From the NCBI GenBank assembly GCA_022316685.1, contig JAKJHU010001076.1, positions 30,301 to 94,300 on the forward strand: 64,000 nucleotides of DNA, read 5' to 3'. The notes beneath the pieces were generated by a model. That model was not told where the DNA came from, did not search any database, and worked only from the letters and a program-made list of their open reading frames with translations. This document shows, piece by piece, positions 10,741 through 23,382 of the stretch (positions within the stretch are counted from its first letter, which is position 1; each line of letters begins with the position of its first letter). Position numbers and translations under genes: made by a program. Origin of the DNA: Progne subis subis (taxonomy: Eukaryota; Chordata; Aves; Passeriformes; Hirundinidae).

Positions 10741-11413
10741 AACTGACGGCTTTCCTCTGAGCCGGTGGCAGCGAACACGCAGGGCTGGGAAGGGCGGGCC
10801 GGGAGCTGCGGAGAACTTTGTTTGTGTTTTCAGATGAACGCCGCCTCGGGCCCGGGCCCGTGCCAGGGCTGTTGCTCATCTCCGCCTTTCCCCTCACACA
10901 GCCCGGGGGGCGCGGAGAGCGCGGGCCGAGGCTGGGCCGTGTGCACAGCCCGCCGCTGGCTGCGATTGGGCGATGGTGCCGTCACTCGTGGTTGTGGCGC
11001 GCTGATTGGGCAGAGCGGGGCCAAGCCCGGCCCCGGGGCCGCCCCCTCCCCGGGCGCCCCTGGCGCAGCAGAGCCGCCATTGGCGGAGCGTCTGTGCGGG
11101 CCCGGGAGCGGCGGCAGCGGCCGGAGCCCGGGGAGGCGGCGGCGGAGCTCGGAGGCGGCCCCAGCGCAGGTGGGAGCCGCGCTGGGTTGTGCCGGGGCTC
11201 GGGGCTGGCTGCGGGCCGAGGGCGCGTCCGGGGGCTCTGGCGGGTTCCTTGTGCCGTGTCCGCCCCGTGTTGCCCGTGGCCTGAGGGCGCTGCGGGAGCG
11301 GCTGCCCGCGGTCTCCTTGCCGCTGGGGCCTGGGCAGGAGCCGGTGCCGGAGCAGCGCTGCCTCGTCCCGCTTCCTGTGGGTAGCACGGAGGTGGCTGCC
11401 CTGTCCCCGGGAC
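10741..11413 (+). promoter_or_regulatory. CpG-island promoter and untranslated exon 1 of ZNF-2
   Basis: Dense CpG island with inverted CCAAT boxes (GATTGGG) at about 10,964 and 11,003 and CCATTGG at 11,077-11,083, suggesting an NF-Y-driven TATA-less promoter. Exon 1 probably starts near 11,090 and ends at the donor CAG|GTGGGA (11,169/11,170). This donor is unchanged in all four promoter copies. No ATG-led frame of recognisable protein is present, so exon 1 is taken as 5' UTR. The ERV-B 3' LTR starts at 11,414, only ~245 bp downstream of the donor. Confidence 0.65.
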
Positions 11414-11856
11414 TGGGCGAGAAAATTCGCGTCTCCAGAGGTTTCTGTTCCCAAAGGAGACAGAGGAGTCCTGTAAAAGTGACTTTATTCCTGAACAAAG
11501 GGAGAGGCCATGCGGCATTTGCCATGGGGTCTCTCCAGTTGTTGTAGTACGCAGCCTCCTTTTTATCCTAATTTTGCCTTCTGCATCTCCCTCTCCCTTT
11601 GCCCAGTGGCGAAGGTACTTGGAAAGTTGAGACTTCCCGATCCGCCTACTGCGTGTCCTCGTTAATATGCACTCCCCCTTTTGTATAACATCCGATATTC
11701 ATGGCTCTGTTCAGTCTTTGTTCTTCTTCTCGATGTTCAGGAATTTAGCAGGATCTTGGCTGAGCAGCAGTCCGTGTCAATGAGTAACATTTTCTGAAAC
11801 TGATGGTTTCTCCCTTTACTTCCTTATCTCCAAGACCCTCTCTCCAAGCAGATTCA
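11414..11856 (-). repeat. ERV-B 3' LTR (left arm)
   Basis: About 443 bp. On the minus strand it starts TGAATCTGCTTGG, has GGAATAAAGTCAC as the polyadenylation signal, and ends at the promoter boundary. It is homologous to the 5' LTR at 19,326-19,790 but clearly diverged. Confidence 0.7.
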
Positions 11857-11989
11857 CTGTTTGACTCTGTTTTTCTTCCTGGGTCCTGTTTGGATTTGGG
11901 ATTATTCTCAGTGACCTCCTTCCCTGTCCTTTTGGAGCCGTTTGTGGCTCAGGAGGCCTGGCTGCCAGCTGCATCCCCTTGCTCCCGTG

Positions 11990-12960
11990 CTGAATGAGCT
12001 GCACTCAGCAAGGTGTCTGTGCATGGTCAAAAGATGAGAGTTGCTGTAGCACAGAAGAGGAGAAAGAGCATTCGTTTAACCCATGGTGTGCCAGGGAACC
12101 ACGAACCCGTGTCCCCTTCCCATCCTTTCCACGTTTGGACTGGAACATGAGCTGCTTTCTTATTTCCTTGTTATCTGTTTCTCCTCTTTTTGGTTGTCAT
12201 CAATTTGCCAACAGGATCTCGAGTCATTTAATTTTCCACACTGTGCTCCTCCTTCTGCTAATAGATAATCTGATCCCATCCCATGGTGAAATGTCTCGTT
12301 GTTCATTTGAGTGGATTGATCGGCCAGACTCAGGAGCTGGATCTGTCTGGTTGGTTATTATTTCGAGGATATCTTGTCATCTAATTATGGCATTGAAATG
12401 ATAAATGGGTTCTCTGGCCCCTGATATGAATTCATTCGGGTTCCCAGGGGCTGCTCCATGGTGTTGTAGGATTTGTTCTGGTGGCCGTTCATCTTTTCCC
12501 CATTTTTGGTTGCTCCCTCCAGCCTGGGCTGCATCAATTGATCTCTTTTCCCTAATTAAATCATCACATACTTGGATTCCCAACTGATTTCTCTGAACTT
12601 GTGGTAGCAAGAACACCCCAGTGCTCTCATGCTCCCTGTGTGACCTAGACAGTGACAGCACATGTTGGAGTGGGGAGAGGGATGATTCCCCCCCAGTTCT
12701 TTTAGTGAAGTTTTCACAGCATTCTCCATTTGCTGTTTTCCTTTGCAGCTGCCCCAGTTTCTGTTGCAGAGTCAGATATCCTGAGTGTGGGCTCTGCCTT
12801 TGGCTGTGCCAATTCCATCTGTGCAAGCAGGCAGAGCTTGGGCTGAGGGGCAGAGGGAATCAGCCCAATTCCTGCCCCAGGCAAGAAGAGGCATTGTCCA
12901 CACTTTTCCCCAGCAGTGTTAATTTCCATTTCTAAAGCTCCTCTCCTGGCTGCCTGGAGC
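11990..12960 (-). pseudogene. ERV-B env remnant with transmembrane ectodomain, left copy
   Basis: Frame 12,377-12,826 plus neighbouring short frames down to ~12,000 resemble a gamma-type Env. A disulfide-loop region at about 12,200-12,270 contains LLAEGG followed by C-x6-S-C, where functional proteins have C-x6-CC. Stops and frameshifts break it. It is shared with 37,188-38,030 and 50,720-51,660. Confidence 0.6.
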
Positions 12961-14205
12961 CAAGCTTCTCTTCCAGAACAGCCATTGAATGATTCACATG
13001 TGTTCCCCCCACGAGCTTTTTTTTTCTTTTTATTTTTTTTTTTTAATCATATTATATTACCTGTTAATACCTTAACGAGTCGCCTTTAAAGCTCTTCTAC
13101 TTTTGCAGAATGCCAGCTAAAGGTGACCGTCGAAAAATCCATACCAAAATTTTGCCATCACTTAGAGCCACACACAAACATACAGAAAAATATTCCAAAG
13201 CAATCAAGTTTTTTCTACTTCTTCTCCGAGGACTGAAAATTGATTCTCCCACCCCTGGCCCAAACCTAACTGACAATATAAAAGTAGGGTTATTACGAAA
13301 AATTATTCTAATGGTGTAATCTTTTCACTGAAACTGTGGGAAAAAACCAAAAACTCCAAAAATATCTTTCGTGTTTAAGAGTCAAGGCATTACTCAGTTC
13401 TGGACAGGATGTGCAACAGAAATCATTTCATCCACACATAGCCGGGTGTGCAGAGAAAATCATTCCACAACATGTGAGTTTTACTAGATTTTTCCTAAAC
13501 TTTAAACAGCCTGAACCCAGAGAAATCCATTGGTTTAATGTTCATTGCTTCTTAGTTGTGAAGTTCTTAGTATTTGGTTTCCAATTGGGGTTGGATTTCT
13601 TTGTCTGTGATGTTAATTAGGTCTGCACTCCTGGATTTCCTTATCAGCCTTTTCCAGACCAGGTGTCTCCAACTATTCCAGGGGCAGGGTCTGGGGCAGA
13701 TGTTCCTTGGTGTTTGCTGATGGGCTTTGATGTTTTGTTGATGGTCGTTATCTTTGTGGGTATCTTTTGTGCTCTTCCCAGTCTGTTGAGATGTGAAACT
13801 CATCTCTGTAGAGTGGTGTAACATCCCTTAAAATAAAACCTTTAAAATTCCTTTTCCCAGGGCAAAGGCAAATCAAAGCCTGAGTAGAGAAATAAAATAA
13901 AAAATAATTTTAAAGTGGAATATTTTCAGCAGTTTAATGGCAGCCAGCCCAGTGTGTGAGTGTGACTTGAGCCCCAGAGTGGAATTGTCCCGTTGTGTTC
14001 CCCAGCAGCTGTGGCGAGTGCAGGCACAGAAAGCCCTGAAGCTGCAGCAGTGGCAGCAAGGATTGGCCCGCAGTGGCTGGAGATGCCAAAGGAGGGTGCC
14101 CAGGCAGAGTATTGCAGCAGAGGATGTGTGGGCAGGCACAGGGGCTTCCCCTGCTGTGGAGCCCTGGCTGCTGCTGCCTTGCCTTCAGTGCAGGCTCAGT
14201 CGCAG
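12961..14205 (-). other. ERV-B segment between env ectodomain and integrase, left copy
   Basis: Matches 51,720-52,907 and is deleted from the right arm. Position suggests the env surface region, but frames are short and I see no diagnostic motif. An A/T-run (13,015-13,045) lies near the left edge. Confidence 0.4.
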
Positions 14206-15529
14206 GGAATTGCGGAATAAAGGACTACACAGTTAGAAATTGTAAAGCAGGTTTGTTTTATTCCAGCTGGGACGCATAGGTGATATTTCCACCAATTATG
14301 TGTACCTGGTTGAGACAGGTTCCAGGTTGAAATACATTTAGATCCCACAAAGCTACAGCTCCCTGCCCACCCATTCTCTGCCCGCTCTCTGCCTCCTTGC
14401 GCTTTATATTACAATTAGTCTGATGAACTAAGGAGTCTTCCTCCGTGTTCACTATTTGACCTCCATCTCTGAGCAGGCCCAGGGAAGGTTTGGCTAATTC
14501 CCAGGTCAGTTTGTCCTGGCCAAATCCAGGAACCTGGTTCTTGCTGGTTTCTTAATTAACTAGTTCTGCTTTATTGGGTCCTCACAATACCTGTGTAACA
14601 CTTTACTGAGGTTTAACAATTGTCCTGGTTTAGGGACAAATTTGGGAGAAAATCCCTGAATGGGATCCCTCTGGGAAGCAATCCAAAATGGCTCCTCCCT
14701 CCAACTGGTCTGGTAAAAAACTTCTTTGGAGAAAAATGGAAAAAACTATTTTATTTAACAAACAAAGTGCATACAAGTATAAAGAATGAATAATATGTAA
14801 CAATAAAACCTCTTGTTCTGGAGTGAGATAGCAAATTGAGAAAGTTCTTGCCCTGGATGTAGCTCAGCTCTCTCTCAGTCTCTCATCAGTCCCAGTCCCT
14901 CCGGTGCTGCTGGAAAATGCCGAGGTCCAGGCCCCGGTGGGCTGCAGGTGCAAGCCCCCAGTGCTCCCCTGGGTTTTCAGTCCAGAGCAGGTTTAAACAG
15001 ATCGAAGAAAAAGGAAAAATAAAACAGTCCAGGGAACTTCTCTGCCCTAGCTAGCTGAAACTACCTAAAAGGAAAAAAACAAAAAGAGAAAAATCATCTC
15101 AGTCCTGCAGTCTCTCCAAGCCTCTGCCAAACACACTGTCCGGAGAAGAATGTGTAGGAGTCAGGCAGTTTTCTCAAAACAAACTCCTCGCTTCTCCTTG
15201 CTCTTAGAACCAGTCTTAAAGGCACAGAACTCAATATAGAGCACAAACAGAACAGACAATTGGGGATACAAGCATCTTAAAGTTACCCTAGGACAACAGT
15301 GTTGATCTTGTCTGTGTGGCCTTTACCTAGCAAATAAATTCCAATGTGTTCTGTAAATTGGTCCTACTTAACAAGTTACACTCCTATGTGTTCTGGTACA
15401 AGTTACTTCTCTACTTTTACAAAATTGGTAAATAAGCTGTATATATTTCTGTTCTCCCCTTCACTTGTTTTAGCACATTATATGTTTCTCAAATTCTGAA
15501 TTTCATATGCCTATACATTTCCCATATCA
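14206..15529 (-). mobile_element. LTR-like insertion in left ERV-B, itself split by a second LTR
   Basis: Unit 3 (52,907/52,908) passes from one flank to the other with no insert, so 1.3 kb was gained here or lost there. On the minus strand it starts TGATATGGGAAATG and near its end has GGAATAAAAC. GCAG occurs at both edges (14,202-14,205; 15,530-15,533) as a possible target duplication. The outer ends are not fully certain. Confidence 0.5.
14621..15295 (-). mobile_element. Inner solo LTR
   Basis: 675 bp with terminal inverted repeats TGTCCTGG and CTAGGACA. Flanks are ACAAT (14,616-14,620) and ACAGT (15,296-15,300), a 5-bp duplication with one mismatch. Minus orientation is preferred because an AATAAA (in the complement of TTTTATTTAAC near 14,750) then lies ~130 bp from the 3' end. 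Confidence 0.6.
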
Positions 15530-16170
15530 GCAGCCTCCCATCCTCCTCCTGCAGCCGGGACGTCCAAATCTCCGGGGCTTCAGAGACCTTGAGCCGAGGG
15601 TGAGGGGTCCCCCCGTGTTGAGCTGTGCTGGGGCTGTTTCTGTGCTCAGGGACACTTGGAATGGGCCACGCCACTTGGCCCCCAGTGCTGCTTCTTCCCA
15701 GTCCTTGGGCAGGACCCGATGTCCTGGTTGGATGTTGTGAACAGCAAAGTGCCAAGGCAGGGTCTGTGCCAGCCGAGCTTCCTGTGGGAGAGATTTCAGC
15801 AGAGACAGGATTCTGGCCACAGACTGCTTTAAATACACATCCCTTATGTCCACTACCCCACTTGGTGGAGAATTAGCAAGGTAAGGAATTCCAAAGCTCA
15901 GTTACTGGGGAGATAATTGCATATCTGCCCTGGATCTGGTTCCTGTTCTTGCTAAAGTCAATGGCAAAAGCCTGATACCCATGGTAGTCTTGGTTTCTAT
16001 CACCAGCTTCCAAAGGTGTTTCTTCATTTCCCATTCATTCTTTCTACCTGACCTGAGCTCTGGGGGTGCCAGGGGTTGTGGAGGTCCCATTGTATTCCTA
16101 AAGCTGCCATAAGCCCCTGAAGGATCTTTCCTGGAATATGAGTTCCCCATTCTGAGTCTATTGCTTCCAC
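15530..16170 (-). pseudogene. ERV-B integrase remnant, left copy
   Basis: Frame 15,902-16,150 and the adjoining 15,527-15,853 resemble the end of the gamma integrase core (a degenerate copy of the PQSSGQVERMN stretch, better kept at 53,229-53,492) and the C-terminal domain (HNIQPGHRVLPKDW, KWRGPFQVSLSTETA). At least one frameshift lies between them. Confidence 0.75.
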
Positions 16171-17890
16171 AATCCCTTCTCTTGGAATGATTTATTTTAG
16201 AATTACCTTACTAAGTGATGCAGTGATTACTGAAGAAGTCAGAATTGCTTTTGGCACCCTGTTAGGTGACATGGTGTTAGCAGAAGAGATTTGAGCCTTC
16301 CTGCTCAGGGCATTTCAGTGCCAGGCTCTCACAAGCACACACAGCTCTGCCGGTTGAGCTGACCATGTGGGCGGTAACCTGAGCTTTGTCTAATTCCCTT
16401 TCCTAAATAACAGCCTGTCTTGTAACTCTTTTCCCTTCTCCTGGCCTCTGAAGGACCCATCCATAGCCAGATTTTCTCCCTCAGGCCAGGGAATGTCTCC
16501 TAAATCTCTCCCTAGGCTGGGTCTGGAGCTCTGTCACTTGAATGCAGTCCTGGGTTTCTTGCCAGCCCCTGTCCAGGCTGTTGAAACAGGAGGCTGGGTT
16601 AAACCCTTCCCCTGTCCTCAATTCTGCATCCTCCTGTGCCACTGAACAAGTTTCATACTGTAATAACGGAGCACGGCTCTTTTGGTTATCAAAGCTTGAA
16701 CTTGATGCCAGACTTGAACAACAGGAGCTCCTTGTGCTGTCAGTGTTCAGGCCTCAGGTCCCCTTAGAGCTGTGGCTGCACAATTGTGCAGACAATGAGG
16801 GGGCCACTCTGGCCAGTGGGTTAAATATTGTAGCACAAGGATTCCTTTGGCATGGCCCTGTTTAACATTCACATACAATTCCAATTCCTTTTCTGAGTCT
16901 GGAAGAGCCATGGCTGGGGCATCAATCAGTTTGGTTTTTTTTAATTTTCTCAAGTTTAGTTCTCTTTCTCATGTCCATACCATAACATTGAGGCTGTCTG
17001 GGGTTAGAAAGTCATACAATGTTCTGGCTAGAACAGAGAATCCTCAATCCAGGTCCTGCAATTTCCTATTAATCCTCAGAATTGTCTCAGCTCCTTTATA
17101 GTCCTGAGTGACGTTACTTCTGAGATTCCCCTGACCCTTTCTGGTCAATACACCACAAACCTTCAGTCAAAATATGTCCCATGTATTTAACCTTTTTCTC
17201 CACCATTTTCTCTATATTTTTAAATACTCCAAGATGCTTTTTAGCCTGAAAATTGAGCCATTTCACAGAGGCTGCTTCTACCACCTCTAATTGTCCTCCT
17301 GACTGAAGCAACTAATCCACATCCTGCATTAACTCAGTTCCTGGGGGTGAGGTGAATTCTTTGGATATTTTCTGCAAGGCTGGCCCTGAATAAGGCTGGT
17401 GCTTCTGTGCATCCCTACAAAAGGACCGTCCATGTCTTTCCCATTTTCCCTTCTAACCCTTGTTCCCAGTCAAAGGCCAACTCCTGTTCAGCATCCTGTG
17501 TAAGTGGGCATCCCCAGAAAGCATCTTTTCCATCAAGTACTGAATGGTAGCAGTGTGAGGAGGGAACCTGGTTGCAGATGGTGTAAGGATCTGAGACTGT
17601 GGGGTGCCTCGGTTTAATAATCTCATTTCTTCTTCTTAGGTCCTGCAGCATTCTATAGATTGCATCTGGTTTCTTGATTGGCAGCACTGGAGCATTCCAG
17701 GGAGAGATGCCAGGCTCCAAAAGCTCTGCCTTTAAGAGGGGCTCAATGCCAGGCTGTGAGCCCTTCCTTCCCTCCCTTGGAATAGGGTATTGCTTTTAGA
17801 CACCACTTGTCCTGGTTGCTTGAGAGTAATTTGGAGAGGCTGGGTGTCTGATTTTCCCTATTTCCCTGGGGCTGCCCACACTTCTGGGTT
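16171..17890 (-). pseudogene. ERV-B reverse transcriptase / RNase H remnant, left copy
   Basis: Frame 17,415-17,720 holds the RT fingers and early palm (SPWNAPVLPIKKPD, then LDGKDAFWGCPL). Frame 17,114-17,311 holds the EKKVKYMGHIL part. Frame 16,747-16,953 holds the connection stretch (APAMALPDSEKELELYV). The YxDD box is not readable in a clean frame. Stops separate all pieces. Confidence 0.75.
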
Positions 17891-19304
17891 CACTTCAGCA
17901 TCGGCCTTGTCAGACATTTGACACAAAGGTACCCCAGAACTAGCAATGGCAATGCCTCTGCCAGGTGCTTGTGGCCGAGCCCGTCCCCTGGGTGCTGGGG
18001 CCCCCTTGGGCCCTGGGGTTCATCCCTCAGGGGCTGTAGAAACTCTGCCATGGCCTTTGGCTTCACCTTGGCCTTTTCCTCACCCCTTCTTGCGTTCACC
18101 TGCTGTGCCTTTGTGACCAACTGCTGCAGGGGCTTCTTGTGCCACTGCTGCAGCCCCCCTGAGTGCCTGTGGGTGCTCATCCTGTGACAGCTGCTGAGCT
18201 CTGTGCAAGGGCATTCCTTTCTGCAGTGACCCAAACAAAATCCTTCAAAGATGATCTTGATCCTTGCAGGAATAACCCCCATTTCCCAGGTGTTCCTTCC
18301 TGCTCCTGGTCCTTGTGCTCGCCCTGCCCTCCCCAGCCCGTATCCCAGAGGCGGTGCCTGTCCTGCCGCAGTGTCCAAAGGCGGCTCCCCCGGCGGGCAG
18401 GGCCGGCAGCTCCACGGGGCCGGGCAGCGGCCGGGGCGTCCCGCAGCCTCCTGGGGGCCGGGGGCCACTGCCGGCCCTGCCCGGGGGTGGTGGGGTCAGG
18501 CAGCGCCCGGCGCTGAGCCCCGGCTGCCCCACAGCCCCGGCCCGGCCCCGCAGCTCCCCACAGGCCCCCAGCCCGTGCTCCCGGTGCCGCACCTCTGCGC
18601 CCGCTCCTGCTGCTGCCCAGCACAGAGAAACCCCCTGAAATCCTGACCTCCTTGTTTCCCTGTCCTGGAAACCGGGGATACAAAGGATCTGGCTCAGCTG
18701 GCAAATTTAGAGGATAAGACCCTGATGAAAAACATCCCAGTCCTCAGTATTTTTCTCTTCCTCCTCTTTTCCATCATCCTTTTTCCTACCACAGAGATTC
18801 CTCCTGCTGCTTCTTGCCTTAACCGTATTCCTGCACACTCGCCTTCACCCTAACCCTTCCCAGCACACCAACACCATCCATCCCCTGTTGTCTAAATCCC
18901 TTCTCGACTTCCCTTATTGCCCCTCTGGGTGTCCATGTCCTTCAATTACCTCTGGGAGAATGTGCAAACTGCCTCAGCATTCTCCCAAGGGACCCTTCAG
19001 AGATATTTTGGGATCATCATCCCTTTGGCCAGGACGCTTTCCTGGCTTTCCCTTTTCCACCCTGCATGTGTTCCCTGCCATGTTTGCTCCCTGAAGATGC
19101 CAGTGTCCTCACTGATGAGATGTTCAGTGCTCTCTCCCTGGTGACTCTTCACAGCCCCCCTGATCTGTCACTCGTCTGTCTCCTGGACACTCTCGGGTAC
19201 CCAATCAATCCCCGGTGCCGCCGCCACCCAAGGGAGCCCATCACCCAAACTGGGTGAGGCACCTTCAGCTCCACTCACTGCCCGCTGTCCCAGACGGTGG
19301 AAGG
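17891..19304 (-). pseudogene. ERV-B gag region, left copy
   Basis: Lies between the primer site and RT. The only gag-like sign is a shortened zinc-knuckle-like piece near 18,215-18,255 (C-x2-H-x4-C, lacking part of C-x2-C-x4). The centre (18,290-18,640) is an unusually CpG-rich block. Capsid motifs were not recognised. Confidence 0.45.
18290..18640. other. CpG-rich block inside ERV-B gag, left copy
   Basis: About 350 bp of very GC- and CpG-rich sequence, unlike the rest of ERV-B. It is conserved at 35,030-35,370 and 55,790-56,140. Frames are open on both strands because of composition. It could be a proline-rich gag segment or captured host sequence. Confidence 0.45.
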
Positions 19305-19322
19305 AATTCCAGAGGAGCCCCA
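19305..19322 (-). other. ERV-B primer-binding site, tRNA-Pro-like (left copy)
   Basis: Three bases after the 5' LTR the minus strand reads TGGGGCTCCTCTGGAAT. This is a degenerate match to the proline-tRNA site of gammaretroviruses (TGGGGGCTCGTCCGGGAT). The same sequence follows the other two 5' LTR copies. Confidence 0.6.
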
Positions 19323-19325
19323 AGG

Positions 19326-19790
19326 TGTGTGGAAAACTTGACATCACCAGAGGTTTGTGTCCACAAAGAAGACAGAGGAGTCCTGTAAAAGTAATTTTAT
19401 TCATAAAAAAAAGGGAGAGGCCATGGGACATTTCCCATGGGGCCTCTCCAATTGTTGTTGGATGCAGCCACCTTTGCCTCCTAATTTTCCTAGCTACATC
19501 TCTCTCTCCCTTTCCCCATTGGCTGAAGTATTTGAGAGATACAGACTTCCCAATGCCCCTACTACATACCCCCCCTATTATGCACCCCACTTCTGCACAG
19601 GTAACGATATTCACAGCTCTAAGTCCTTCTTGAAGTCCTTCTTAAGTTCTTCTCGAAGTTGATGAATTAATCAGGCCCTTGGCTGAGCAGCAGTCTGTGT
19701 GGTCAGTTCATAACATTTTCTGGAGCTGATGGCTTCTTCTGTGCCTTCCTTATGTCCAAGTGCCTGGCCCTATCCCCAAGCAGCTTGACA
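19326..19790 (-). repeat. ERV-B 5' LTR (left arm)
   Basis: 465 bp. On the minus strand it starts TGTCAAGCTGC, has GAATAAAATTAC as the polyadenylation signal, and ends TTTTCCACACA. Homologous to 11,414-11,856. Confidence 0.75.
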
Positions 19791-21924
<2,134 letters not shown>

Positions 21925-22110
21925 GGGAAGCGCTGCGAGTGCCCCGAGAGCGGGAAGAGCTTCGTGCGCTGCTCCAGCTCCATCCCCCGTGGGAGGATCG
22001 GCCTTGGATGATCCCCAGTGACCCCCGTTGGGCAGAGCCCTGCTGATCCGTGGTCCTGGTGATCTCCTTTGGGTGGGGGGAAGGTGTTGGAGAGATTTCT
22101 TTCCCTTCTC
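21925..22110 (+). other. ZNF-2 3' UTR start with fossil 14th finger
   Basis: Just after the TAA the frame still reads [13 protein letters not shown], a finger start whose second zinc Cys is Ser. The homology shared with units 3 and 4 ends near 22,070. From ~22,071 the sequence instead resembles 23,949-23,990. Confidence 0.6.
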
Positions 22111-22515
22111 TTGTGGGAGTTGGCCAAGCTGAAACAACTCTAAACTTAAGGCTGAGGGTAAACCCCTTACTAGTGATGGCAAGTAGTAAAGGTTCTTGGG
22201 AATTTACATGTTAATGAAGTTGTTCCATTTATGTTTTTATGATTGGTCAGTTATCTTGTACAAATATGGTTATCTTCCCAGTGTGTGTGTCTGACTGCAC
22301 CCTTACCCTCAGACCTACCCTATATTGTGTCATGTTTTCCTCAGTTCTGGGTCTTCCCTGGGTTACCCCCACAGAGTTCTCCCAGGTACTGTGCACAGTT
22401 TTTGGGCACCGTCCCTATTTTCTTCTTTCTGTTATTAAAGTATTGTTTTTCTGGTGCCAGCTGTCGTTCCTGGTCCTGATTATTTTCTCTCCCTCTCCTG
22501 GTGCGCTGTGGTTGG
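22111..22515. repeat. Insertion, LTR-like, in the ZNF-2 3' region
   Basis: Flanking sequences 22,071-22,110 and 22,516-22,552 are contiguous in the related stretch at 23,949-24,030, so ~400 bp was inserted here. It begins near TGTGGGAGTTGG and has ATTAAA at about 22,434. Ends and duplication are not clear. Confidence 0.4.
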
Positions 22516-22521
22516 TAATAA
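22516..22521 (+). terminator. Candidate polyadenylation signal downstream of ZNF-2
   Basis: AATAAA within GGTAATAAATTCCCTCCC; the related copy near 23,995 is AATAAATTCACTCCC. ATTAAA at ~22,434 is an alternative. Confidence 0.3.
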
Positions 22522-22615
22522 ATTCCCTCCCTGTGCCCAGGCCGGGTCTGTGCCAGCGCTGGCGCTCAGGGCGCGATCTCTCTCGGTCCTTCTCTCAACT
22601 GCCGGGCCTCTCCTC

Positions 22616-22689
22616 AGCCAATCAGAGAAGGCGTTGAACAGGGTCCAGCCAATCAGAGCTAGCAGATGTGATGACTCACCAGTTGCCGG
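22616..22689 (-). promoter_or_regulatory. Possible MHC-type X1-X2-Y promoter module
   Basis: On the minus strand CCGGCAACTGGTG (22,689-22,677) resembles the X1 box, GAGTCATCA (22,677-22,669) the X2/CRE box, and CTGATTGGCT (22,656-22,647) is a perfect Y box. X1 to Y start is 33 bp, close to the spacing in classical class II promoters. A second CTGATTGGCT lies at 22,625-22,616. No class II coding exon follows; downstream is ZNF-3'-UTR-like sequence. RFX/NF-Y binding is inferred, not shown. Confidence 0.4.
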
Positions 22690-22871
22690 GCAGACCCGCA
22701 GTGCCCAGCGTTCCCCTCCCGGACTCGTCTCCCCGCCCAATCCCGGCTCCCCGCGGGTGCCCCCAAGACCCTCCCAATAAACGGCACCGGCGTGAACTGG
22801 GAAGCTTTTTTGGGAACACTGGGAGCAGGCGGGCGGGGGCAGAGTGACAGTGGGGTGCGGGGGACACCTGA
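22690..22871. other. GC-rich sequence between the X-Y module and an LTR
   Basis: Contains CCCAATAAACGG near 22,775. No gene is recognised. Confidence 0.3.
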
Positions 22872-23243
22872 CCCCTCCCAAAATCAGCGCAGGGACTGCA
22901 GGAATTGAGAGGACACACTGTGCTGCGCAAGCAAAGCCATTTTATTACACTAAACACTCGTAGTTATAGTTCTCTAAGTTCCATACAGAATTTTCCACTC
23001 AGACCCCTTTGCCCCTGTTCCTTTACTAACACAATCTTTTCATTTATCAAGTCCTTGTTACATTCTTTGCCAGCAATAGTCCTTGTTACATCTTCTCTCC
23101 TCAGAGTGGTCAGAGTGACCAGACGTGAAGTCTTGGCTTTTGTTCTTGCCTTGAGTTTCTCTCTCCCACAGCTTCCACTGTCCCAGGGCCAAAAGGTCGG
23201 CAGTGTTACCCAGCTCAGCTTCTGCAGCCGTCTGATCTTCCAC
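22872..23243 (-). repeat. LTR-like sequence
   Basis: On the minus strand it starts TGTGGAAGATCAGACG, contains AGTGTAATAAAATGG, and ends ~110 bases later near GGAGGGGTCA. This layout fits a solo LTR. A 60-codon open frame inside (23,243-23,058) is not taken as a gene. Confidence 0.45.
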
Positions 23244-23382
23244 AGGGGATGGAGCGGGGGGTCCCGGCCGGGCCCGAGGCCACGGGGAGGGGCTGCGGCC
23301 GCTGCGGGCTCAGGAGCTCCGTGGGCAGAGAAAAGGGGGTGACACCGGGCTGGGGGTCCCCGGGGGGAGCACACGCGTTCAC

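Larger units (their letters stand above)
11414..19790 (-). mobile_element. ERV-B, left-arm provirus in the ZNF-2 intron (gammaretrovirus-like)
   Basis: A minus-strand provirus with 5' LTR 19,790-19,326, a tRNA-Pro-like primer site, gag (to ~17,900), RT (17,790-16,700), integrase (16,150-15,530), env (~14,200-11,990) and 3' LTR 11,856-11,414. It carries two nested LTR insertions at 14,206-15,529. All genes are broken. Related copies are at 33,864-38,612 and 50,133-57,276. No target-site duplication is visible. Confidence 0.8.

Noticed and set aside
9601..10837. Frames of 225-347 codons across the GC-rich unit
   Set aside because: They run through the apparent intron and promoter, are Pro/Gly/Arg-rich without domains, and are not conserved in frame between arms.
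10960..11030. X-Y-like arrangement around the GATTGGG boxes of the ZNF promoter
   Set aside because: CCAAT boxes are clear, but the candidate X box matches poorly, unlike the module at 22,616-22,689.
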